In this document: piece by piece, positions 15,476 to 22,642 of the stretch
Layout: each line of letters opens with the position of its first letter
Position numbering within the stretch: position 1 is the first letter of the stretch
Source of the DNA: Bacteroidales bacterium
Lineage (GTDB): Bacteria > Bacteroidota > Bacteroidia > Bacteroidales > UBA932
DNA: 32,231 nt
Direction: 5' to 3'
NCBI GenBank assembly: GCA_011620605.1
Contig: WOYW01000005.1
Span: 1 to 32,231 of the forward strand
Translations under genes and position numbers: made by a program
The notes under the pieces: generated by a model
The model's input: only the letters and a program-made list of their open reading frames with translations
Databases searched by the model: none
Told to the model about the DNA's origin: nothing

Positions 15476-15787
15476 TAAGAATTACAATTTTCGTTTGTGT
15501 TTAAGTAACACTTTTAAAGAAGGCGATCTTGAAAAAAAGGCGTAAAAAACCGAGGCTTGCCTATCCTGATTTTTTACAGGTTAAACAAGTGATTTACAAA
15601 GACTTGTAGAGTTGTTTCGCTTTGTTTTTTTGGACTTTCTTCTTACACAGAAGCCAGTTCTCTTTATCTAATAGGTTACCTCAAAAGTAACAATTTTTGG
15701 TTTTCTGTGCAACACAATTTCATATTTGGTTAAAATTGTCATGTATCTGGTGGGTTTGAGTTTGATTTTGGGATTCACTTCCTGCTG
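15476..15787. other. AT-rich non-coding region upstream of upxY and copA
   Basis: No convincing gene. It contains a hairpin with 8-bp arms GTAAAAAA/TTTTTTAC (15542-15577) and a weaker ACAAGT/ACTTGT inversion near 15592-15614. A short frame from about 15741 (MYLVGLSLILGFTSC) looks like a lipoprotein signal but runs straight into the palindrome at 15788. Confidence 0.5.
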
Positions 15788-15918
15788 GAGGGGGTGCAAC
15801 GCACACATTGTTCGTTTGCCTCAGGATCAACAACTTACGGATTTCGACCCCCCTGGGGTTGATTTTCTTAACTGCCTGATATTCAACCAAACGAACAATG
15901 TGTGCGTTGCACCCCCTC
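15788..15918. repeat. 131-bp palindrome (family 1, copy 1) upstream of copA
   Basis: Perfect 31-bp inverted arms, 15788-15818 and 15888-15918, sharing the core GTGCAACGCACACATTGTTC. The 69-bp centre holds CTTACGGATTT and a small CCCCCCTGGGG inversion. Nearly identical to copy 2 at 18605-18732. Confidence 0.95.
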
Positions 15919-15983
15919 TTTTGCTACTTGACGCTTGGCACATAAATTGCCATTTATACATATTAATATATAGAAAGATTTTT

Positions 15984-18464
15984 ATGCAAAAAGATACATT
16001 TCCCGTTTTAGACATGAGTTGCGCCGGATGCGCGATGAACGTTGAGAAGAAGGTGCGTTCGCTGCCGGGCGTCAAGGAGGCTTCTGTCAATTTTGCAGCA
16101 GGAACGCTGCTCGTTGAATACGACTCGGCACAAATTGACGTTTACCAGATCCAGGCACAGGTGCGCGCCATTGGGTACCGGCTGATCATCCCCGATGAAA
16201 ACACAGAGGAGAAGCAGGAGGATGCCCGGCGACGGAGCTATAAGCAGATGAAGATCAACGTGTTAGTGGCGTGGTTGTTCTCGGTCCCTCTGATGATCGT
16301 TTCCATGGTTTTCATGGATTGGGAACCTGCCAATTGGGTCATGCTGCTGCTGGTTTTGCCCATTATGTTCATTGCTGGGCGCCATTATTACATCCGCGCC
16401 TGGAAAATGTTGCGCAAAAAGATGGTCAACATGGATACGCTCATCAGCCTGAGCACCATAGTGGCATTTTTGTATAGTCTGTTCAACACCTTGTTCCCGG
16501 ATTTTTTCATTAGCCGGGGCATTGACGTCCACGTGTATTACGAGGCGGCGGGCATGATCCTGTCGTTCGTGTTGCTGGGTAAGTTTCTGGAAGAGAGGGC
16601 CAAGAACAGGACCGGCTCGGCCATTAAAGGCCTCATGGGCCTCCAACCCAAAACCGCCCGCGTGCTGGTGGAAGGTGCTGGTGCGGTTTGCCCGACAGCG
16701 GGTGCTTCTGCAATGTCGGCCTCTGACTCGGCAAAAAATATGCAAATGCCAGTTTCCGGGAATACGGTTTCTCTTGCAGGTAAGGATATGCCACTTACCG
16801 AAAAGGAAGTGCCCGTTTCCCTACTGCAGGTGGGTGACCGCGTGGTGGTGCGCCCGGGTGAACGGATACCCGTGGACGGCGTTGTGGATGAGGGACTTTC
16901 GTACGTGGATGAAAGCATGATCAGCGGCGAGCCCATCCCCCTGGAAAAGCAGCCCGGCGCCAAAGTGCTCTCCGGGACCATCAACCAGCGCGGATCCCTC
17001 ACAATCAAAGCCTCCCAGGTCGGGAGCGGCACCGTACTTGCGCAAATTGTGCGGATGGTGCGTGAAGCGCAGGGAAGCAAGGCACCCGTTCAGAAAATTG
17101 CCGATAAGGTCAGCTCCATTTTTGTCCCGGTGGTGATCAACATTGCCGTTGTCACATTTATCCTGTGGATGCTTATTGGCGGAACTGCCTATTTTTCAAT
17201 TGCTTTGCTGGCTGCTGTTTCCGTTTTGGTTATCGCCTGCCCTTGCGCTTTGGGGCTGGCCACTCCTACCGCCCTGATGGTAGGGATCGGGAAAGCAGCC
17301 GAAAAACATATCCTTATTAAAGATGCGTATGCCCTGGAAAATATGGGCAAAGTGGATTGCATTGTTCTGGACAAAACCGGTACGCTCACAAAGGGAAAGC
17401 CCGAGGTTGAGACAATTTTTTGGACAAAGATCCCTCCGGAAACGGAAAAAGCCGTCTTCCTGGCCGGCGAAATGAAATCCGAGCATCCCCTTGCCGAGGC
17501 CATTGTCCGGTACCTGCAGCAGGATGATGTGACTCCCGTGCTTCTGAATAGTTTTGAAAGCATCCCCGGAAAAGGCATCGAGTTTTCCTTTGAAGGGAAA
17601 AAATTCCGTGCCGGCAACCTGGCGTTTGTGTTGCCGGAAGGGGTGGCTTTGGACGGTCTACATTTAGATGGTCTACCTTCCGGGGGCTGGCTGCCTGACG
17701 GCGAATTACTGTCTGGTGATGCGCCGGTTGAAGAGCCCTCATTTGAATTAGGCTATTCCGGTACTGGCAGATCAAAGACCGGCGGTCCGGAAAATTCATT
17801 GGCAGGTGAAGTGCCGGATCATTCAATTATCAAGATGATTGCCGAGTGGCAGCAGGAGGGCAAGGGCGTGGTTTTCTTCGGAGATACCACTCAGGTGCTG
17901 GCAGTTGCCGTATTAAAAGACCCCATCAAAGACACTACATGGACGGCCCTGGAACAACTGCGCAAAATGAACATCCAGGTACACATGCTCACTGGAGACT
18001 CCCGCAATACAGCAGCTTCAGTCGCAAATGAACTCGGCATAGATCACGTCGTCTCCGGCGTCCTGCCCCAGGAAAAGGAAGACTACATTAAGCAACTGCA
18101 GGACCAGGGCCGGTTTGTTGCCATGGTAGGCGACGGCATCAATGACTCCCAGGCACTTGCCCGCGCCCACGTCAGTATAGCCATGGGCAAAGGCACCGAT
18201 ATTGCCATGGACGTGGCCCAGGTTACATTGACGACTTCAGATCTCACGCTTCTGCCGGAAGCCATCAAACTCTCCCGGAGAACCGTCCGCATCATTAGGC
18301 AAAACCTCTTCTGGGCCTTCATCTACAACACTTTGGGCATTCCCATAGCCGCCGGCATCCTCTACCCATTCACCGGCCTGCTCCTGAACCCCATGTGGGC
18401 CAGCGCTGCTATGGCCTTCAGCTCCATTTCCGTCGTGCTCAATAGCCTCCGGCTGCGGCGGTGA
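15984..18464 (+). CDS. copA: Copper-type P1B-ATPase
   Basis: 826 aa from ATG 15984 (MQKDTFPVLDMSCAGC). The frame extends further upstream but only through the palindrome, so the earlier Met codons are rejected. One heavy-metal domain with MSCAGC (residues 11-16); paired transmembrane helices; ISGEP actuator motif; IACPCALGLATP metal site in the membrane near 417-428; DKTGTLTKG phosphorylation site near 462; EHPLAEA near 500; MLTGDSRNTA; GDGINDSQAL near 715; C-terminal helices. It exports Cu(I) (or Ag(I)) across the inner membrane using ATP. Two low-complexity insertions are unusual: about residues 230-277 in the actuator domain (GAGAVCPTAGASAMS...) and about 553-616 in the nucleotide-binding domain (LDGLHLDGLPSGG...). 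Flanked by palindromes of one family. Confidence 0.95.
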   Translation: MQKDTFPVLDMSCAGCAMNVEKKVRSLPGVKEASVNFAAGTLLVEYDSAQIDVYQIQAQVRAIGYRLIIPDENTEEKQEDARRRSYKQMKINVLVAWLFSVPLMIVSMVFMDWEPANWVMLLLVLPIMFIAGRHYYIRAWKMLRKKMVNMDTLISLSTIVAFLYSLFNTLFPDFFISRGIDVHVYYEAAGMILSFVLLGKFLEERAKNRTGSAIKGLMGLQPKTARVLVEGAGAVCPTAGASAMSASDSAKNMQMPVSGNTVSLAGKDMPLTEKEVPVSLLQVGDRVVVRPGERIPVDGVVDEGLSYVDESMISGEPIPLEKQPGAKVLSGTINQRGSLTIKASQVGSGTVLAQIVRMVREAQGSKAPVQKIADKVSSIFVPVVINIAVVTFILWMLIGGTAYFSIALLAAVSVLVIACPCALGLATPTALMVGIGKAAEKHILIKDAYALENMGKVDCIVLDKTGTLTKGKPEVETIFWTKIPPETEKAVFLAGEMKSEHPLAEAIVRYLQQDDVTPVLLNSFESIPGKGIEFSFEGKKFRAGNLAFVLPEGVALDGLHLDGLPSGGWLPDGELLSGDAPVEEPSFELGYSGTGRSKTGGPENSLAGEVPDHSIIKMIAEWQQEGKGVVFFGDTTQVLAVAVLKDPIKDTTWTALEQLRKMNIQVHMLTGDSRNTAASVANELGIDHVVSGVLPQEKEDYIKQLQDQGRFVAMVGDGINDSQALARAHVSIAMGKGTDIAMDVAQVTLTTSDLTLLPEAIKLSRRTVRIIRQNLFWAFIYNTLGIPIAAGILYPFTGLLLNPMWASAAMAFSSISVVLNSLRLRR

Positions 18465-18567
18465 AGAAGGGCGGGCTGCGTCTAATGCGCTAAGATTCGG
18501 ACTTTGGAGCTCGCCCTGCATCATGAGCTGCGGCTCTGGCTGCCGCGGTGAAGAAGGGCGGGCAGCG
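18451..18567 (+). repeat. 30-bp direct repeat at the copA 3' end
   Basis: 18451-18480 and 18538-18567 agree at 28 of 30 positions (GGTGAAGAAGGGCGGGC core). The first copy contains the copA stop codon; the second is 87 bp further on, in otherwise featureless GC-rich DNA before palindrome copy 2. Confidence 0.8.
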
Positions 18568-18604
18568 GCTGCGGCTGCGGCTTCTGCTGCAGAGCCATCG
18601 CAGA

Positions 18605-18732
18605 GAGGGGGTGCAACGCACACATTGTTCGTTTGCCTCAGGATCAACAACTTACGGATTTCGACCCCCCTGGGGTTGATTTTCTTAACTGCTTGATATT
18701 CAACGAAACGAACAATGTGTGCGTTGCACCCC
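18605..18732. repeat. 128-bp palindrome (family 1, copy 2) between copA and the protease gene
   Basis: Left arm 18605-18635, right arm 18706-18732, with the same core as copy 1. The centre is the same as copy 1 through all but a few bases (for example GCTTGATATT for GCCTGATATT). The element fills the space between the convergent copA and protease genes. Confidence 0.93.
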
Positions 18733-18753
18733 TTTTTCTCAATTCTTCCCCAG

Positions 18754-19245
18754 CTACCCCCGCACCCTCTGCAGCCACCTCTGCAGCCACCCCTGCACTC
18801 TCCCAAGCCACCCCCAAACCATCCGCACCAGCAGCTTCAAGGGATTGTGGGCCGGCAACTCGGCAAGAGCTATAAAATCTTCAATCTGCACGCTTTCAGT
18901 ATTTTGCAGTGCATCTCCGCGGCAGATGAACCATTTAACCGCTTCTGCCCTATGACTAGCCCCACCATCATCATCCCTACTTGCGCCCGTTTGCGTTTCC
19001 CCCTTCATTTCCACCACCCGATGCATCAGAAAGCTGTCTTTCCATCGGTAGAGGATCACATCCCCCACTCCGATCTGCTGCGGATCTACAGGATGCAGCA
19101 GGACGGTGTCGCGGCGGTCCAGCAGCAATGGATTCATGCTGTTACCCCTCACTGGCAATCGTACCGTTCGTCCTGCACCTATCTGTTCTTCAATCAGTTG
19201 CAGTACTTCTTTATTAGGTAGGTATTTATAATGGCGTTTCATCAT
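18754..19245 (-). CDS. S24/S26 (signal-peptidase-like) serine protease
   Basis: 163 aa from ATG 19245 (MMKRHYKYLPNKEVL). The S24/S26 fold is indicated by VRGNSMNPLL with the nucleophile Ser, DTVLLHPV, GVGDVILYRW, then LMHRVVEMKG and ICRGDAL. The His in MHRVV together with Ser suggests an ER/SipW-type Ser-His arrangement rather than Ser-Lys, by analogy. A hydrophilic insertion (ETQTGASRDDDGGASHRAEA) splits the strand pair between VVEMKG and FICRGD. The C-terminus is Trp-rich and repetitive (GWLQRWLQRVRG), possibly membrane-associating. Last of a minus-strand cluster with the PqqD-like and nucleotidyltransferase genes, suggesting peptide maturation, inferred from context. Confidence 0.82.
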   Translation of the reverse strand: MMKRHYKYLPNKEVLQLIEEQIGAGRTVRLPVRGNSMNPLLLDRRDTVLLHPVDPQQIGVGDVILYRWKDSFLMHRVVEMKGETQTGASRDDDGGASHRAEAVKWFICRGDALQNTESVQIEDFIALAELPAHNPLKLLVRMVWGWLGRVQGWLQRWLQRVRG

Positions 19246-19297
19246 AACTTCATGCAATACTTATCTCTTCCTCTCCGCCGGCTATTCCCTTCACCCT

Positions 19298-19627
19298 TCA
19301 CCCCTCTTTTCCGCCGGCTCTTTCCTTCCTCGCTCCAAAAATTTTCTGGAAAATGTGCTCAGCCGCGGATGGCTGGGGTAAACACTCCAGCCGATAAACC
19401 GGGATCGTTTTCAGGACCTCGGAAATAATCGTGCAAATGTCATCGTGCAAATCCTCGTCCTTCAGGTAAGCCGGCGGAAACGAAGGGTACAAAGCGGCTA
19501 AACCCTGTACAACATTCAGGCGTGTAGACCTGTTGAACGGCGCCTGCTGCAACCGCACAAACGCCGCAACCGGGTAATTTTCATTGTGATAGACCTCCCC
19601 CTTTCCGCTCCAGGGCGAACCATATAT
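19298..19627 (-). pseudogene. Out-of-frame C-terminal part of the HPr-kinase-like domain
   Basis: Read one frame away from the gene above it, this stretch gives IYGSPWSGK followed by VYHNENYPVAAFVRLQQAPF and a helical tail to a stop at 19298. This is the expected continuation of the HPr-kinase-like domain whose P-loop is encoded at about 19725. The frames meet in the run of alternating T and A at 19622-19630; adding 2 or removing 1 base there restores one reading frame. Translation would need slippage or a revertant; otherwise the kinase is inactive. Confidence 0.8.
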
Positions 19628-20537
19628 ATAAGGTATTCTTTCCCTTGTGCCGCCTAAGCACCGGACTGTCGTCGTTCAGCAGTCGGCTGCCCGGAATGTT
19701 TTCCAGCCAAAGCCTCGTATGGGTGCTTTTGCCCGTCCCGGATTCCCCCAGGAACAGAGGAACATCTACGTAAACACCTCCCAGGTCCAGTGAACCACAT
19801 TGCTGCTCCTGCAAGATCTGCATCAATTCGCGCTCCAGATCTTTGTCCACCTGTGTAGTCGTCACATTCAGGAAATTTTTATGATTTTCTACCGGGATGC
19901 CTTTATAATAAAACTTCGAATGCTTTGATCCATCATTCTCTACCGGGATCCCCCTTTTCCGCATCACCTCGTTTCCCTTCTCAAAACTGTCCGGGCAGCC
20001 TGACAAATAAATGTCCAGATCTCCGCACTCCCGATGCTCCGGACGGGGATACATTTCAGCCAGGCCGAGTCCTTTGAGCATCATCACCCTAATCCCCGAC
20101 TCGGCAAAAATCCCGGCAAGCTCTTTCAAAGCCTCCCGCTGCAGGTGGTTCACCTCCTGGATATACCTGACGCTCAACCCCCAACGGATCTTCAACTCCC
20201 TCATTTTCTGCTGCTCCGCAGCACTTTGCCGAGTTTTTCCTTCACCGGCAATCTCCTCGCATGCCTTATCAGATGCCACTACCGGAACTCCCTGCCCTGC
20301 CTGCAATTTTTCCAACGCATCCCATGCAATAGCCAGCACCCCCTGACGCGCAGCAGCTTTGAACAAACGCTGCCATTGTTCCGCTGAATAGTCGGACAAT
20401 AACCGGACAATATTATTGTCATGCAACATTACGGCGTGATCATGAGGATCGTTTGTCCCGATTGATGCACCGGGCCAAAATTCGTGATTGACTAGTCGGA
20501 TAAGAAGTTGGTAATCAGGTGAAAGGCGCATAGCCAT
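19581..20537 (-). CDS. Nucleotidyltransferase-like protein fused to a truncated HPr-kinase-like domain (frameshifted)
   Basis: ATG 20537 (MAMRLSPDYQLLIRLVN), sharing one base with the stop of the PqqD-like gene (TGATG). Residues 1 to about 260 match the nucleotidyltransferase fold found beside PqqD and HprK-like genes: VMMLKGLGLAEMYP, then RECGDLDIYLSG (the DxD acidic pair) and NFLNVTTTQVD. At VYVDVP the text changes abruptly to LFLGESGTGKSTHTRLWL and LLNDDSPVL, the P-loop and acidic motif of HPr-kinase/HprK-related proteins, so two genes seem joined by a deletion. Translation then leaves frame after NTLY and stops at 19581 with a nonsense tail (IWFALERKGGGLSQ). Probably inactive as kinase. 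Confidence 0.8.
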   Translation of the reverse strand: MAMRLSPDYQLLIRLVNHEFWPGASIGTNDPHDHAVMLHDNNIVRLLSDYSAEQWQRLFKAAARQGVLAIAWDALEKLQAGQGVPVVASDKACEEIAGEGKTRQSAAEQQKMRELKIRWGLSVRYIQEVNHLQREALKELAGIFAESGIRVMMLKGLGLAEMYPRPEHRECGDLDIYLSGCPDSFEKGNEVMRKRGIPVENDGSKHSKFYYKGIPVENHKNFLNVTTTQVDKDLERELMQILQEQQCGSLDLGGVYVDVPLFLGESGTGKSTHTRLWLENIPGSRLLNDDSPVLRRHKGKNTLYIWFALERKGGGLSQ

Positions 20538-20806
20538 CAATTTTCAATCAACCCGGATTTTTGCAGGGAATCGCTCCACGATTTCGCATCAGTCATAGCT
20601 TTTTCCTTCTTGAGACCATACTTCTCCATCAATATTCCGGCAACGGTCTCTACCGTGAACTCCTTTCCCTCTAATGCATTCCAAAGCATCTCCGCAGTGC
20701 TGTTCAACACAATGACCTTGCTAAGATCCAGCCCGTCTGCATTTTGTATTACTACCATCTTCTCACCCGCCACATCCTTGAGCTTGTATTTAGGATTGAG
20801 CTTCAT
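20537..20806 (-). CDS. PqqD-family small peptide-binding protein
   Basis: 89 aa from ATG 20806 (MKLNPKYKLKDVAGEKMVV). The profile fits PqqD/RiPP-recognition-like winged helix proteins: a beta hairpin KMVVIQNADGLDLSKVIVLNSTAEMLWNALEG, then helices with FTVETVAGILMEKYGL. Family members present a precursor peptide to a modifying enzyme. No precursor peptide gene or radical SAM enzyme is visible here. Overlaps the nucleotidyltransferase start by one base, so the two are translationally coupled. An earlier in-frame start inside the palindrome (MCVAPFHF...) is rejected as repeat-derived. Confidence 0.85.
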   Translation of the reverse strand: MKLNPKYKLKDVAGEKMVVIQNADGLDLSKVIVLNSTAEMLWNALEGKEFTVETVAGILMEKYGLKKEKAMTDAKSWSDSLQKSGLIEN

Positions 20807-20834
20807 GATATAAATATAGCAAAAAAAATGAAAT

Positions 20835-20955
20835 GGTGCAACGCACACATTGTTCTTTTAACTCATTTTCAAGCAATTACAAATTTCACCCCCCCTGGGG
20901 TGCTTTTGGCTATCCTGCTAATTTTCAGGCAAAAGAACAATGTGTGCGTTGCACC
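20835..20955. repeat. 121-bp palindrome (family 1, copy 3) between pqqD-like and RAYT genes
   Basis: Perfect 25-bp arms (20835-20859 and 20931-20955) sharing GTGCAACGCACACATTGTTC; arms end in TTTT rather than GTTTG as in copies 1-2. The centre has CCCCCCCTGGGGTGCTTTT, the same as copy 4 and different from copies 1-2, so copies 3 and 4 form a subgroup. It lies between two divergent genes. Confidence 0.93.
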
Positions 20956-21072
20956 CTAATCTGCAAGCCCGACCATCGGGTTTTAATTTGCCGGTGAAGG
21001 CAGAATTTTCTAACTTTGAAATCCGCACAATTTTGTTGAATCAGTGAAGTTGAATCTTAAAGTTGTTGCGAG

Positions 21073-21870
21073 ATGCATAGAAGCGAACGAAGAAAGAGGC
21101 CGAGGGAACAATCCGGGTTTTTCCACATCATTCTCATTTCTAATTTTCAAAACCTTATTTTTAACGACGCTTTGGAGAGGTACCAATTCCTAAAGTTCGT
21201 AGACAAATACGTCAAAAAGTACGGAGGCAAAATCTATGCTTTCTGCCTGATGAACACACACATACACCTGTTCATCTGGACTGACCACCTCTCGGATATG
21301 ATGCAATGCATTCTGCACGACTATTCATTATGGTACAACAAGCGTCACGGGCAAAAAGGCAGCATTTTAAGAAAACCTTTCACGAGTTATCTAAAATATT
21401 CTCGGCAAAGCCTGCTTGACACCGTATTGTACATCCTTCGAAACCCTTACGTGGACGGCCTTTGCTCACATCCGCGATATTATTTCTGGTCCTCTTATGC
21501 CTTCTATTTTGAATCCAGGCCGAGGCTTTCGGAATTCATTTCCGTGGATCCTTCGATCGTCCGCAATGCCTTTTCCTCCGGTGCCGAGTTGTATCGGGTC
21601 GCCGCCATTAATCCCAAGCAAGAAGCTAACCAGGCCTATGAGGAATTTCTTGAGCAAGCCAATCGAACCCATCTTTCCGATGACCAGGTACTTCGCCAGG
21701 CAAAATCGCTAGCCGGCAGTAAGGCCCTTGATAAGCTTCCGCAATCGGATCTCAATCAGCTCATCATCCAGCTACGCAAGCAACCAGGCGCCTCTATACG
21801 GCAAATATCCTCTGTCTTGCATGTGAGTCAATATTATGTGCGTTGCACACTTGATTCGTTTTCCTCATAA
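21073..21870 (+). CDS. RAYT-type Y1 HUH transposase (REP-associated tyrosine transposase)
   Basis: 265 aa. Shows the Y1_Tnp signature: N-terminal FFHIILISNFQNLIF, HUH motif MNTHIHLFIW (His-X-His), YSLWYNKRHG, then VLYILRNPYVDGL with the likely catalytic Tyr, and YYFWSSYAFYF. A C-terminal helix-turn-helix-like block (IRQISSVLHVSQYYVRC) is common in this family. RAYTs are single-copy, non-self-spreading relatives of IS200/IS605 transposases that mobilise REP palindromes by single-strand cleavage. Here the gene is bracketed by palindrome copies 3 and 4, and its last 11 codons or so (VRCTLDSFSS) are read from the left arm of copy 4. A terminator follows at 21970. Confidence 0.93.
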   Translation: MHRSERRKRPREQSGFFHIILISNFQNLIFNDALERYQFLKFVDKYVKKYGGKIYAFCLMNTHIHLFIWTDHLSDMMQCILHDYSLWYNKRHGQKGSILRKPFTSYLKYSRQSLLDTVLYILRNPYVDGLCSHPRYYFWSSYAFYFESRPRLSEFISVDPSIVRNAFSSGAELYRVAAINPKQEANQAYEEFLEQANRTHLSDDQVLRQAKSLAGSKALDKLPQSDLNQLIIQLRKQPGASIRQISSVLHVSQYYVRCTLDSFSS

Positions 21871-21959
21871 TCAGCCACTTACGAAATTCAACCCCCCAGG
21901 GGTGCTTTTAGCTAATCCTCTGAATGTCAGCCAAAAGAACAATGTGTGCGTTGCACACA
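21837..21959. repeat. ~123-bp palindrome (family 1, copy 4), degenerate left arm, overlapping the RAYT 3' end
   Basis: The right arm is canonical (AAAAGAACAATGTGTGCGTT, 21933-21952), the centre resembles copy 3 (ACCCCCCAGGGGTGCTTTTA), and the left arm is diverged. The string TGTGCGTTGCACAC occurs at both ends (21837-21850 and 21945-21958) in direct orientation. The RAYT gene ends inside the left half. Confidence 0.8.
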
Positions 21960-21969
21960 TTGCATCGCA

Positions 21970-22001
21970 AAAAAAAGCACCTCCAGAAGGGGTGCTTTTT
22001 T
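21970..22001 (+). terminator. Rho-independent terminator after the RAYT gene
   Basis: A-tract, stem GCACC...GGGTGC with an 8-nt interior (TCCAGAAG), then TTTTTT. A-runs and T-runs on both sides make it potentially bidirectional. Confidence 0.8.
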
Positions 22002-22085
22002 CGTTCCTTTTTGAGATTCTGCAAGATACATGAAGCATTTAACGGCCACAACAACGACCAAGACCACAACCGCACTCACCCGCAG

Positions 22086-22169
22086 TTAAACAAAAAGCAA
22101 CAAAATCAATACTATTAGAAATGTAACCCCAAGGGTCAGCATGATCTCGTTTCTTACAATTTTCTTCAT
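22086..22169 (-). CDS. Possible 27-aa single-span membrane peptide
   Basis: ATG 22169 to TAA 22086 encodes MKKIVRNEIMLTLGVTF followed by LIVLILLLFV: a short positive N-terminus and one hydrophobic helix. This is the shape of many small membrane proteins and type I toxins. There is no visible promoter match or conserved neighbour, and the surrounding sequence looks non-coding. It could easily be chance. Confidence 0.25.
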   Translation of the reverse strand: MKKIVRNEIMLTLGVTFLIVLILLLFV

Positions 22170-22495
22170 TACTAAAGAGTGTTGGATTTTTTAAACGCGG
22201 CAAATGTAGAAAACTTTTTGATTGGTTGTCATTGAAAAAGGAAAAAGGAACGTTTTTCTGCCCAAAACCACCAACAATACCGGGAAAATTGTCCGAACCC
22301 GGCACCAGATCCGAATGGTAAACCGACCGCATATCCAGATGCTAAGCCGGTAGTATTACTAGAAGCCTGCCGCAGATCCAGAACGGAGCGGCACGCTCAT
22401 AGCCCACCAAAGCGCGTCAAAGACAGATAGACCCGCCAAAACTAGCCATCCAAAAAATCCTAATGAATCGCCCTAAGCAGATAAAACCTTCCAAA
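22170..22495. other. Non-coding stretch before the 14-bp array
   Basis: No gene, palindrome or terminator recognised between the possible membrane peptide and the tandem array. Frames on both strands are broken or compositionally odd. Confidence 0.5.
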
Positions 22496-22621
22496 CAGCC
22501 TGCTCCAAACAGCCTGCTTCAATCAACCTGCTCCAATCAGCCTGCTCCAATCAACCTGCTCCAAACAGCCTGCTCCAACCAGCCTGCTCCAATCAGCCTG
22601 CTCCAAACAGCGCGTTCAACC
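22496..22621. repeat. 14-bp tandem array, eight units plus a decayed ninth
   Basis: Units of CAGCCTGCTCCAA(A/T/C) at 22496, 22510, 22524, 22538, 22552, 22566, 22580 and 22594, with variation limited to CAG/CAA, one C/T and the last base. 22608-22621 (CAGCGCGTTCAACC) is a degenerate ninth. The period is not a multiple of three, so it is not a protein repeat. Lies 22 bp beyond the stop of the Sel1 gene. Confidence 0.9.
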
Positions 22622-22642
22622 AATCTTAACGAATCGAATAGA

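Noticed and set aside
15418..15700. Invertible (phase-variable) promoter for upxY, as in many Bacteroides capsule loci
   Set aside because: No matching inverted repeats of about 15-25 bp flank the promoter; only small local hairpins are present.
15726..15983. N-terminal extension of CopA with a lipoprotein-like signal (MYLVGLSLILGFTSC)
   Set aside because: The frame passes through the whole palindrome at 15788-15918 before reaching the metal-binding domain, so the real start is 15984; the signal-like stretch is short and unsupported.
15788..18732. copA as a composite transposon between palindrome copies 1 and 2
   Set aside because: The same palindrome occurs at two further places without copA, and no target duplication is visible; local REP-type spread explains it better.
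20807..20848. Longer PqqD-like protein starting MCVAPFHFFC
   Set aside because: These residues are read from the palindrome arm (TGTGCGTTGCACC) and do not belong to the family; ATG 20806 fits.
22496..22621. CRISPR array
   Set aside because: Units are 14 bp, contiguous and without spacers, and no cas gene is present.
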